Of a DNA stretch of 64,000 bases, positions 51,889 to 63,668 are shown piece after piece. Every line of letters begins with the position of its first letter. Position 1 is the stretch's first letter. The translations under genes were made by a program, and so were the position numbers. The stretch is from Onchocerca lupi (Eukaryota; Nematoda; Chromadorea; Rhabditida; Onchocercidae), in assembly GCA_028564675.1 (NCBI GenBank), contig JAOVVO010000222.1, forward strand, positions 47,304-111,303, written 5' to 3'. Below the pieces are notes generated by a model. The model did no database searches. It saw nothing but the letters and a program-made list of their open reading frames with translations, and was not told the DNA's origin.

Positions 51889-54800
51889 TGGAAATAATCG
51901 GTGATGATGAAGCAAGAAATAGCAACGGTTGCCGAACATAGCACATATTCTCCGTGATACTGCAGTCTTCCACGATCGCATAAACGGAACAACCAGCAAA
52001 AGAACGATTCGTTAAATTTTCGGTGTTGCTTTGTCGTCGAGTTTTTATCTTTTTTTCCCTTTTTTTTTTCTCTCTTTTTTTTTTTTTTTTTAAATCATCA
52101 ATTCTCTCTAACAGCAACAAAAGTTCGTTTGCATAACAATTCAAACGATAGTATTGATATAAATAATGATATCACGAATAAAACGTACATTTAAATTAAT
52201 AAACATAAAAATACAAGAAAATGAATAAGCCAAGAAAAATGCTCCGTATCCGATACCTTCTTATGTCGTGATTGTAATTTCTAGTTGTTATTTTGCAATT
52301 GAGAATAATACTGATAATCCTTGCTGATAAAGAGGATATTGGTAATAATATGATTGATTGAAGTAGCTGTACGGGGGAAAAAGGAAAATTTTTTTCTTCT
52401 TCCTTCTTTTCTTTTTTCAGAAGTTAAGATGGCAATGATAACTGTGAAAACGAAGTGACAGGCAATAATTATAGTTGTAATGATCGTGACTGATGATAAA
52501 TAATGATTCTGTCAATAAACAAGAGGTCAGCGTGAAAAATGAAGGAAATTTATGAAAAAGTCGACTAAATAAAATTATCAAAAAGATAATCGTAATTTTC
52601 CCATTAGGAAAAAAAATTTAAATAATTTCTTTTTATTTATTTGTAGTTTTAGATTAGTAATAAATAATCAATAACAATTGTAGTATAATAAAAGTAATTA
52701 AAATAATAATAATAGTAAAGATTAATAAAGGATAGATAGGAAGGGAAAATGTTTGTAAAATCAAATGAAATAAAATTTGTCGGAAAGTTATTTTAAGCGC
52801 CAAAATATAGCTTCGGGAATGATTTTTAATAAAAGTGATAGTGATGATAATAATGCTATGATGACGACAATAATAATAGTGATGATGGTGATGATGATAG
52901 CGATAATAGTAGTACGGATTGAATAGATTCTTCAAATGTTTATGGTAAATATGGCTGGACAGATAGATGATCTGGATGGATCGGTGCAGGAAATTGATAA
53001 AAGGAGTGGCATGCGATTTAGTAACGACGACGAAGAAACGAAACGAAAAATTTAGGTATTTCTTGGGTGAATTTCGGTTGATCTAATAGACCCCTTTACC
53101 CTTTTCTCGTATTTATCATGTCTGCTCCTATCGATGATGAGCGATAGCGGTTAGAGAGACCTAAGATGGAAAGAAATAGAAATTCTTCAAAATTGACAAA
53201 ATTTGATACTATTCGCTCACAGATGCTCTTAACTAATTAATTTCCATTAATTATTTTGTTATTTTTATTTCTTCACATCGATTGATAGCCAATAATGATG
53301 ATAATGATAATAATGACATTTTATTCATGATGAAAATATATGCTAAAATAAGAATGATAAAAGTAAACAAACAAAAATTTATCAAATAATTGAACATATA
53401 ATCTAATATGATGAAGTAATTGCTAATTTTTTTGTGCAAAAATATAATTAAAATATTTTATTTCACATTATTATTGAATAATTATCAAAAAAAAAAAACC
53501 TAAATGAAATTGAATGGTAATCTTAATAAAATATTTTATTTAACGAAAGAATTTAAACTAAGTGATTTCAATTCTCCACTACTCTTCGAAGGAATCTTAA
53601 AAATTAGTTTTTTGATTTTTTGATTCAACTACTTTTTCAACTATTGCTTCACACAATCGGTGGTTAGGATAGTTTTTGATAGCTTGAATGTTTACTAAGT
53701 TTCGGTCTTCTTGCTTTTCTTTCCTTCTCGTTCAAATATACTTGATAATAGCTAATTTTTGATCAAGAATTTTGATATTCGTCAAAAAGTTGTAAATTTA
53801 CGAGAATTTTTTAATCTCTCTAAGGATGAAAAGATGAGGAAGAGAAAAAGATCGAATAGATTGATGAGGTAATGTGGAAGAAATGAGAACGGATTTGAGA
53901 GGAAATTTCGGGAAAGAATAACTATAATTTGTAATTGTGATTCGAATGGGCTCACATTTGATCCTGCATCCGGATAACTGGTTTCATCGCATCCTATCAC
54001 TAGATTTTTAAATGCCTTAGCAATCTTTCATTCATATTTCGATTTTCAACATTTAACAAAGAATGAATTAAAATCATGAGAATTAAACTGGATCATTTTA
54101 CTAGAAGTGAAATCTAATATTTATTGTAGTTCAAAACAGTCATTTTTATTTCCGTGATAACATAATCGATATGTAATCGATTGTTTCAACATTCCTTAAA
54201 ATTATCGCTTCAAGCATTCCAATTATAATACCTTACTTTTGCCTGAGTTCTGTTCGTACCATATATTCGAACTGATTAATTATCAGAAAAAATACGATGA
54301 GATTTGTTTTCCTACAATTTTCTTAAAATTTCATTTTTTGGATAAAATTTTAATTTATCACTTATCATATCCAAATATTTTCGACCCTTCTTTTTTGATA
54401 AATCATTCCTTGAATTTTTCTTATATTATATTATTGAAAAAATCATAAGTTCAAATAAGTGGCTAAGGAAATTCATGCAGAAAAGACTTTGCTAAAAAAT
54501 GTTGTTAAAATTTGGCAATTTACTGTGTAGATTTCTGAAGGGAAATGATGTTTTTGCATTTTTTCAATTTCGTTCCTTAATATAAAAAAAAAAAATTATT
54601 CTTTTTTGAAGGCAAATTTCTTTTATTGAAGCTCGTAAATCTAATAGGAAATTAATTTTTATTTCTTACAATTTGTAGTGATGAATTTTGAAGCATTAAA
54701 ATCGAAGGAACTTTTTTTCTTCCCCGAAAAATTAATTTTTGATGTAAATTTTGAAAACCACTCTCACTTTTCTGCAACTTCCATTCAAATCTCAAATAAA

Positions 54801-57800
54801 TCTTACATTGAATTGTTTCGTAATTACTTGCAGCACTTATGAAATAATTTAATGAATCGACCACTTGTCTTGAGTTTATACAAAAATTACGGATAAAAAG
54901 TGATTGAATTTTAAAACATCATTTTTTGTTAAATTACTCTTGATAAATCGTCTTCAGCCATCATTTTTCTGGAATTCCAAACAACTGAAATTTCATTCGA
55001 ATTGTTAAAGCAAAGTGAGCTATCCGAAAATCGAATGTTGACGTTTTACGCTTTTTATGTTCCGGCATTTTGAAATGCCTAAAATAGATAGTCGGAATGT
55101 GTCAAGCAATTATGAACACTTTTTTTCTATTATTTTTAGGCATTCAACTAAAATATTTAATAGGAATTAAATAGCGCTGAAAGATATGAATTATTAATTA
55201 ATTTGTAAGTTTTCCATTTTTTCATTTCTTGTGTCAAAGTCTATAATTTCCTGTAAACTTTTTGGAAAAGTAATCACATATTAATGTTGAAATTAACATT
55301 TATTGCACTACTTATTTACTAAATTAATAAAAAAGAGTTACGTATAATATTAAGAATATTATTCATATTGCTTCATTTTCCAGGCTTTCACGACATTCTC
55401 TTTTTCGACGTTTCAAAAAATATATCTATTTAACCGATTTCTTTGAGAATCATTAAATCTTCAATGACGAAAAAGCTTTTTATGTCAAAAAAAAATTCTG
55501 ATTTATTTGTTGGCAGAAATATATTCCCATGTCCATCTATAATGTCCCACTTAATTAATCAAGTAAAAATATATCGTCTCTCTCCATGTTTTCCTCAAAA
55601 ACCTGCTAAACAATATTTCTTTTCCTCCTTCGAAAAGAAAAAATACGGACATCTTCTAAATATTTCAAAATATTCTATCTTTTTCGTTTGAATTTACAAA
55701 ATTAATTACACATTTCGATAGTTTTTCAAGTGAATTCTTCGTCTTTTCTTCTAGAAATTTTAAGAAAAACAGAGATTGATATCAGAAAAAGAATGATGAT
55801 AAAAAAGAAAAAAATAAAAAACATCATGTTTGATAATAATCCTTAATACTGTTTCTAAATTCCAAAGCTGTCATAAAATATCCATTATATTCCTATAAAA
55901 TATTGCTGACAAAATTAAAATATTGTAGTCTTTATCCGGATCATAATGACACGAAAAGAGATTGTCATTTAATCAAAATTAATCCCTGAAAAAATTTTCT
56001 AAAAATTCAAATAAATGAAACAGAGGAATTTTAGTGGATAAAATAAAGAAAGCTAGAAAATTGACGGTTTGAGCAGTTTAGAGGTATAGATCAAAAAGAA
56101 GGTGGAAAACAGAAAATGAAATAATTGTAGTTTCCAAAAATTTTTATCGACATTCACGGCTTGATAATAAACCAAATGTTCTTTAATCACATGCACCAGT
56201 TATATTTAAAGCAAAGTTAACAACATTTATTGATTGAATACTAATTTAAGTCGCACGCATATTCGAACCAAACCTATAGAAAGAAAATTAATTTGATCTT
56301 TTTTTCCAATTCATTCGAAAACCACAAGTTCAAATCTAGGTAAAATTAACTAATGCTATTATTAACACTTAAATCTTTTCATTCATTTCTCCATTTTTGC
56401 TAAATTTCTCTGACATTTTTTATCATCAAACATTCATTCGAGCACTTTTTCTTTACTGATCTGTCACAGAAATTTATTATTAAATACAATTAATAGTAAT
56501 TACATTAGGAAATTATTTTTGCGATAGCCACTCCTTAAAAGTCAACAAAATTTATAACCTTAATTAATTAATGCTAGAAATATCACTTCACGAATATAAT
56601 ATATTTAAGCAGATCCAGATTTCAAAGAAATCTTATTTTTACAACATTTTTGCAGTAGAACTATCAAAGATTGGTGATCTAAAAGATTCAATTAATTCAA
56701 AAATACTTATTTTAAAGAATAAATTTCATTTAATTGTTTTAAAAAAGTAAATTTGATAAAAAAAAAAATGGATCAAAAATCAAACGAAAATATGGCAAAA
56801 TCTAATATGAATAAACGGGAAAAAAATCGGAATAAATAAATTAGAAAAAAAAATGGAAATAGAAAATTCAAAAAGGAGAAAGTGACAGAAAAAAAACATG
56901 CGAAGATAAAAGTTGTCGAAAAGGAAATAAACATCGTTATTTTCTCATCGCCTCAAAAAAAAAAAAAAAAGAGGAAAGAATGTATAGTAAAAAATGATAG
57001 AAAGATAGATAAGCGGGATATTTTTATTTTATAAGTTTTGCATTTTTTAGTTTGAAATGCAAAAATATACCTGACTTCTACTTTTCCATTTCGAAAATAG
57101 CACGTCATAGATTCTTCCTAACCTATTAAAGCCTACATAAATTGTCATTTTAATCTAAAAAATTTAATTATAGTGGATATTGTTTGATGCTTCATTATGC
57201 TATGTAAATTACTGTGAATACCACTTTCATTTCTTGCCCATCCATAAGCTTTTCCTCCAATGATCTTTATTGTTGCAGATTTTATTCCGACTAATTCTCT
57301 TTCTAATTTTTTTCACAATTTCAACTTTAAAATCATGATAAATCTCAACTCATCTTATTTACATATGCATGAGCATTCCAGCCTAGATCGGAGGCAATAG
57401 TAATCTTGATAATAAAACAGGCTTGATATTCGCCTGTTTGAAGTTAGTATTGATCCAAAATTTTATGCATGTATTCCAATTGAACTGAATTCTTCTCTAA
57501 AATTATAGTAAATTTAATGTTTTTTAAATGAGCTTCCTTCTTTTTTGCTTTCAAATACAACACTCTATTATTTAAAAAGTGTTTTGGATTGAATTTATCA
57601 TGTCTCGTCAGACCGTAATTTTTGTCATCAGCAGACGGAGTATTGATTTTTACCAAGTTCCTTAACTCCCCTTTTTAGAGAAATCTTTCCAAATTTTCAG
57701 ATTTCTTACAAAATTAAAAATCCATGAATTATGATTTTCGACATAGTGACTTTTCCAATTCCGAAAAAAACAAAACTGGAATTTTCGTTCATGAAAATTA

Positions 57801-60278
57801 TCCTGCATGCAGTTCTAAATTCAGCACGATTACATGATTTTAACATATAAAGTAATCCGTCATCCACAATAAATCTGTAATGTCACTGTTGTCAAATGCA
57901 ACAAGCGATGTTCAGTAAATATCCATCAACATCTGCCAAAAATTAAGTTGGAACCGTTTTGTCCTATTAAATACTTTTATTTTATTTGTATGTATATGAA
58001 GCATAAAGATAAATTAATGCAATGTTATCGAAAGAGTAAAAAGAGAATTATTCGTCATGATATGATATAGAGTTTGTTTAACCAGAAAGGAAACATTTTT
58101 TATTATTTAGATATACATCAAAGTTATTTACAAATAATGTTTGCTTTTTAAATTATGCATGTCCAAAGCTGAAATGAAGATGTTGTGAGCGGAAAAACTA
58201 CAAGTTTTCCTATGTAGCATAATGTTCAGATTAACTGATTTTTTCTTTTTATCTGTGATACAATGGTTATTTATGCATGGGTAAGGATTTTAATTCTATT
58301 TAATGCTTTCAACTATCTAATATATTATTTATTCAGAATGTCCAGGAAACTTGTTCGGTTTTCTGGTGAGCTAATAAAAAAGTCTTGTCGGAGAAGCCTC
58401 GTTAATTCCATTCACTTAATTTCATTACTACTGATGCTTTTGCGTTATCCAATTCTTACGCAGCGATATGCTTAAGACTGAATTTCAATCTTAATGAAAT
58501 TAAGAAAATCTTACGAAATTACTGATCGCTGTTGTTTTGATTGTAGCTATTTTCCTAAAATTTGGGTTATTCATTCAAATTATGATGTACTGTAGCATTT
58601 AGTGATAAGATCAAAAAGAATTACAGTAAATAGGAGATAATGAGGGGATCTAAACTGAATTGTTTTGTGGAAAGATTAATGAAAAGGACTGGCGTATGAT
58701 TCTTACTTGATGGAAGGCTTGTTAAGCAGTATAATGTGCTATAACTAGGAGATCATTGATTTATTGTCGGATTATGTTTCTAGTATTCCGAATAAATAAC
58801 TTTTATTCGAATTCTGTTGAATAAAGAAACAGTAAAGAAATTTCTCTCTTTCTAATCGAGGCTCATAAACAGTAAAGAAATTTCTCTCTTCTTAATCGAG
58901 GCTCATTTGGCTTAGAAATGCGATTTACACTGTTAGTTATCATTAAAATTAATTTTTTGCCGTTTACTTAAGATGCAAAAAAGTTGTGTAAATTTTTCAT
59001 AGCTAAACAAGAAAATTTAATTGTAGTTTTGAAAAAAAAACATTACCGTAATCATAATTATAATCATAATAATCGGATTGAGTTTCCTGAAATAATAAAC
59101 TTTTTGAAATTTCGACTTACAGAAAATTAAGTAGAAGTTTTCAACAAAATAGGAACCGAAAAAATATTTCTGCTTTTATCATTTTATTTAATCAGTTATC
59201 TAAAGGAAAGAACAAATATAATCGTCAGCTTTATCGCTGTGATACCGTTAGGCAGAAAGAAATATTTTATCACTAACTCATCTAACTGAAAACAACAACA
59301 TCGTAACATTCTTTCCTGTACCCTTATAAATGCGTCGCAATGAACCAAAAAGCCAAATCAGAATCTCATGCTATGAACAGCTCATGTTATGCTGAGGCAG
59401 TGCAAAATAAAATTGATCTGTTGTTTTCTTTTTTGATCTTTCGAAATTTTACTTCGAAAAGTTTAATTGTAGTTTTCAATTATAGCGAAGAGTAAGTTTT
59501 GAAAAACTATTACATCTAATCCTTCCAATCTTGAATCTTTGACTTCAGGAAGCAATTCTCCAGACTTAGGAATCTGAAATTGATTTTTTTTGAAGTAATC
59601 TGAGAATATTTTCCTTGTAATTTTTCGCATATGCCTCCATACTACTTCCTATTTAGCGCTTGAGATTAGATTTGCGAAATTAATGATAACTGGATGAAAA
59701 TTAAATAAAACAGAATGGTTTGATGATTTGCGTCATAAAGCATTGTTCCGACGTAAAGCGAATATGCTTCATTGATAATTTTGATAATTCTAGAAATTCA
59801 ACTCGATTATTAATAGATGCTAACATCCATCTGCATAGCATACGGATGCTATCATATAATTATTACGTTATTATCGAGGCACACTAATTGGTAGTCGATA
59901 TCATCAAAGTTTTTGAAGGCGAAACAAAAACGACCTTGTGTAGCTGATATCGACATAAAATTAAATAATTTTGAAATTGTGCATTACAACTGATATCGAA
60001 ACTATAGAATCTCCGGGGGCTGACTGAAATTTAAATAGCTTTACGCTGGGAATAAGAATTTGCGGCGAAATCAGTTTTCGCTATTTCTTCTAAACTTTTT
60101 TTATAATAGTTCCTCTTCTTTCCTTCAACTAAATTCTCCAGCAACTTTTCATCTGTCAATTTTGTAAAGAAAAGTGGACTGTATAGTTTGCAAATTAGTT
60201 TCAAACAGCTTGAAAAATAATGACTGCATGGAAACGCTTTGAGTGAAGATATTCTTTGTCAAGTTTTCTTATTGTTTA
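51889..60278. other. gene-poor region upstream of the ZP gene
   Basis: About 8.4 kb with no recognised gene, RNA or mobile element. It should contain the promoter and 5' UTR of the ZP gene (reading leftward); a long pyrimidine run lies near 52050-52092. ATG/GAT-type simple repeats occur near 52840-52910. Isolated open frames of 60-80 codons (for example 55443-55691, 57444-57656, 58263-58475) show no homology or splice context that I can support. Confidence 0.5.
58828..58906. repeat. 40-bp direct tandem duplication
   Basis: AACAGTAAAGAAATTTCTCT and the following sequence through AATCGAGGCTCAT occur twice at a 40-base period, with only a small difference (CTTTCTAATCG against CTTCTTAATCG). Confidence 0.85.
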
Positions 60279-61025
60279 TTATTTGAAATATTGCTTATGA
60301 AGAATCTTTTCCAAATGGTCAGCAATCCATCTAACTCTGAATAATATCCTTAACGAATTAAGAAAGCTTACATGTTGCTGGGCTGTAAAGAAAAAATCGT
60401 CTACAATCGTTTTTCTTGAATCCTGAAAGCTGCTCCTCATATGCAACATCCAAGAAACCATCATAGTCAAATGGTGAATCATCGGACCAATGAAAATTAT
60501 TGTTTTTGTATGTCAATCCAACAAGTAACGGATACGCACGTAATGGTAGATCAAAATCTAAACAAATCATACAGCTTTCGGAATTTATAGTAATATTTAG
60601 CTGAAAATTTATTATTAAAATTTGAAGGGAATAAATTTTCTTAAAGTTTGAATTTTGAAATTGAAAAGAATCATTTGCTAACGCCTAATGTTGTGAAATT
60701 GAGAAGAATGGTAACTCTTAAAAGTAGAACCAAAAAGCGAAATAGCTAGTTCAGCTTGTATCATGAATTCTTAAAATTTGGAGCAAAAAAGAAAGATAAT
60801 ATGGCTGAAATTACGTTTATAAAGCTGTTTAACGAATTCAAATTCCTCTTTATTACGAATCGAAATGCTGAACGTAGGCGACGACATCGGTGACATTTCT
60901 CGACAAATATTTTTATCTGTTATTGAAATATTTTTTAGCTTTTCGTCCATAATCGTATCCTTCAAAGAAATAATGAAACTAATTGATTTTATCAAATTTG
61001 AAAGTTCCATTTTTGCAACTTTGAG
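60279..61025 (-). pseudogene. C-type-lectin-like gene fragment, probably decayed
   Basis: Three exon-like blocks in lectin order on the minus strand: 61025-60815, 60600-60372 and 60336-60279. The first contains NICREM followed by ISIRNKEEFEFV, like the CTLD segment ahead of the first strand pair. The second contains LLVGLTY, FHWSDDSPFDYDGF and two Cys, like the WIGL and W-D-G-S-x-F-x-Y region. The third reads RWIADHLEK, like the closing G-x-W-x-D segment but without the expected Cys. The obvious donors and acceptors (TTTTCAG at 60600, GTAAGC after 60372) do not keep one frame: both junctions are out of phase, and one creates a stop. An early Cys is also missing. It is therefore probably a pseudogene, though unusual splicing is possible. 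The signal-peptide exon at 62164-62027 on the same strand may have been its first exon. Confidence 0.5.
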
Positions 61026-61169
61026 CTGAGAATAATTTATTTCATGCCTTAGTATAACGGAAGAAAAGTATCATTGGTTGAAATAAGTGGATTTCGCTAA
61101 TTTTACTTAGCATGGACGACTATTACCAATTATTCGTCAAAGTATGGATTAAATGAATTTTTCAAGGCA

Positions 61170-61495
61170 AGAAAAGGAAAGTTATTTGTTAATGTTATTT
61201 GTTAATGTTGTGTTGATGTGTTGTGTTGATGTGTTGTTGTTTGTTAATGTTGTTGTTGTGTTGTTGATGTTGTGTTTGTTAATGTTGTGTTGTGTTAATG
61301 TTTGTTAATGTTGTGTTGTTATTTGTTAATGTTAATGTTAATGTTGTTAATGTTGTTTGTTAGTTATTTGTTATTTGTTAGTTATTTGTTGTTATTTGTT
61401 TGTTATTTGTTATTTGTTTATTTGTTAATGTTTGTTATTTGTTTTGTTTTGTTATTTGTTATTTGTTTAGTTATTTGTTCAGTTATTTTGTTTAT
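61170..61495 (+). repeat. irregular TGTTAATGTTG / TTATTTG repeat array, C-free strand
   Basis: Loose array of short units built from GTTAATGTT, GTTGTGTTG and TTATTTGTT. From 61169 to 61479 the plus strand contains no C at all, an extreme strand asymmetry. It lies between the lectin-like fragment and the inverted duplication. The long Leu-rich open frame over it is a product of the repeat. Confidence 0.85.
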
Positions 61496-62026
61496 GTTAA
61501 AAGTGCAGTTGTACTATCATCCTGAAAACAAACATGCAATACTGGAAAGAATCCAGTATTGAGTTGAAAATTGCTTAACTCTTGTAAATATATTTTCCTT
61601 GACAACCTAGCAATAAAGGACGAATAAGTAAAGAATTCTTATTATACGTTTCAGTAAGTGTTTCACTAATTTGAAACGATGAATGTAATAGTTAAAGCAC
61701 TAACTGGTTTTTTGACCACAATCATTTTATAACAGTAAGAATTGTATATATAAAAGTCTCGCTCACATCCTATTTCTGAAATTAGAAATTGAAACAATTG
61801 TTTTAAATAGTCAGAGATTTTTACTACTACCCTTTTTTGACTCCCAGAATCCAGTTTATCTTACCTTGAATGAAGAAGATATATCGTTTCAATGGTAATT
61901 GAAATATTGGTGAACTAATTGGATATTTGAAACAGTACTCTAGACTTTACCTTATAGCATACAAATCGAGCTACATGATCTGTTTTTAGAAATTATGATT
62001 CTTCTCGCTAAATCATACACGCAATA

Positions 62027-62164
62027 TCAGACGTAAATCTCAAGACAAACAAACAATTGGACAAATGACCACTTCAAAGGTACAAGAAAGAACCGACCGT
62101 CGGAACAATGCACCGAAGACAACATCACTACGAGACAAACAATAAATACAACCGCACCGGACAT
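62027..62164 (-). CDS. signal-peptide exon of a secreted protein (left copy)
   Basis: The minus-strand ATG at 62164 opens a 45-codon frame starting MSGAVVFIVCLVVMLSS and running to HCSDGRFFLV, a strong secretory signal with a likely cleavage site after the Cys. The rest of the frame (to TGA at 62027) may be partly intron, because several GT donors follow. It is nearly identical to the 5' end of the plus-strand copy at the right edge of the window, which supports it as a real coding start. Its downstream exons are not certain: the lectin-like blocks at 61025-60279 lie in the right place and strand. Another overlapping minus-strand frame here (62222-62040) is less convincing because it has no signal peptide. 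Confidence 0.45.
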   Translation of the reverse strand: MSGAVVFIVCLVVMLSSVHCSDGRFFLVPLKWSFVQLFVCLEIYV

Positions 62165-62455
62165 CACTGAATCGTAAATTGATGAAGATTTTTGTAAAAT
62201 TCGAATAAAATAATGGCTGCATTCATAGCACTATGACTTGAAAAAGCATCTGCGAGATTACCGGAGATTAAAAGAGTAATGACGAAGTTCAGTGTTCAAT
62301 CATTATTTGTAATAGCAGTATCGAAAATTCAACATATACAAAAAATCTGACATACCGTGTAATTCATTTTACTTTTATCAAATCTTTAATCAAAATGGTC
62401 AAGTGCTCATAATTTTTCCATCAATAAGCAATTCTGTTTTTATATAATAAATTAA
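62028..62455 (-). repeat. left arm of a large inverted duplication
   Basis: The reverse complement of this stretch matches 63669-64000 closely over several hundred bases. Shared stretches include TTGCTTATTGATGGAAAAAT (left-arm spelling), GGTATGT.AGATTTTTT, GTTGAATTTTCGATACTGC (right arm differs by small indels), AATCTCCGGTAATCTC, TCATAG.(C/A)CTATGAATGCAGCC and CAGTGATGTCCGGTGCGGTT. Identity is high but broken by small differences, so the duplication is not brand new. The match covers the upstream region and the first codons of the secreted-protein gene. Confidence 0.85.
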
Positions 62456-62879
62456 CAGTCATGTTCATTGATCATTTCTTCGTAACCTTCAACTAGGGTC
62501 AATGTCGAAGTTCCTCGCGCGCCAACAAAAACGCATCATCATCACGCACTAACAAGCGCCCTTTTCTATCAATTTAAATAGGGATTTCAATGAGAGCAGT
62601 TTAATGTTTCGACTCGGGGTTTTTTCTCTTTAGTCGTTTTCTCCTTTTTTATTTTATAAATTTATCATTAGATTTGTTTTATTGATATTATTGATTTTTT
62701 ACTGCTGCGTAATAAATAATAATTAATGAGAAATAATGATAAATAATAATAATGATAAACAATGACAAATAATAATAAATAATAATTAATAGGGAATTTT
62801 TTGACCTCCGCCCGTTCCGCGTCTTCATGAGTATTAATAACGCAAGATAAACTATTGCAGCTTCTAGATGATTATAAAT

Positions 62880-62955
62880 ATTTCTAGAGGATTGTATATA
62901 TATATATAAAAAACACATCCCATATATATATATATATTTATATATTTATATAATA
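62880..62955. repeat. TA dinucleotide-rich microsatellite
   Basis: Two TATATATA tracts (near 62895-62910 and 62923-62955) separated by a short CACATCCCA stretch, immediately left of the Helitron 5' end. Confidence 0.8.
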
Positions 62956-62961
62956 AGCAAA

Positions 62962-63668
62962 TCTATATAAAAATGATGGCCTATTCGAATACAAGGTTGT
63001 GTCAGAATTTGGAAGGTGGAGAATTTCCTATGATTTTGATGGATACGTTATTTCAATTTAAGAGATTGCAATTCCCAAGACAATTGCGATCAACAAAGCT
63101 CAGAGACAACCCTTACAGTTGTGCAGTTTAGATCAATGGGTAAAATTTACGAAAAGAGGCAATTCAAAACACAATCTAACAACAGAAGTCAGAGTGACAA
63201 TCCTGAAATTGCTTGAACGAAACATTTGATTATACACTATCCTGACCTCGACATTTGTGTAACGCAACTACATTCCCCACAAATTAAAAAATAAACGAAT
63301 CACATTTCTCACAAAGCAAAAAACAAACGAAAAGCTTGAATTGCTCGCCTTAATTATTTAAAACCATTTGCCCATTGGAATGCAACGCGAATAAAAATTT
63401 GAAACCAATCGATGAATATTTAAAAACATGCGCTTATTCGATTGCAACTTTTTGTCAAAATTTCAAAGCAGTAGATTAAGGACTTTCCGATATTTAAGAT
63501 TTTGAATATAGATAATATGTGTGTTTACGAACTTACCAAGGTTTAAGATTTTGAACAAACAAACATTGACATTTCTATTTATATAGATTAGCTAGAGCCG
63601 GACACGCGAAGCGTGGTCGTCCCCAGAGATAGCTGGATCGGCCATGTGGAGCATGCCGGGCCAGCTAG
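62962..63668 (+). mobile_element. internally deleted Helitron, plus orientation
   Basis: Starts TCTATATAAAAATG at 62962 after an A and ends AGCTAG at 63668 before a T, the Helitron A/T insertion rule. The 5' end matches that of the 2.6-kb element at 17424. The subterminal ATTTATATAGA near 63579-63589 and the adjoining TTGTTTGTTC-type sequence (complement) match its other end. The GC-rich 3' tail contains a CACGC-GAA-GCGTG hairpin. The interior keeps only a scrap of the helicase end (FQFKRLQFP, then INKAQRQPLQLCSLD, in different frames, near 63050-63140), so it is non-autonomous. Confidence 0.8.

Noticed and set aside
51189..51904. Plus-strand frames over the first ZP exon
   Set aside because: Antisense shadows of the 403-codon first exon, with no homology.
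61302..61562. Leu/Val/Tyr-rich membrane protein
   Set aside because: The frame is created entirely by the C-free TGTTAATGTTG array.
62040..62222. 60-codon minus-strand frame starting MQPLFYSNFTK
   Set aside because: It overlaps the better-supported signal-peptide frame (ATG 62164), and its right-arm counterpart diverges without keeping a recognisable feature.
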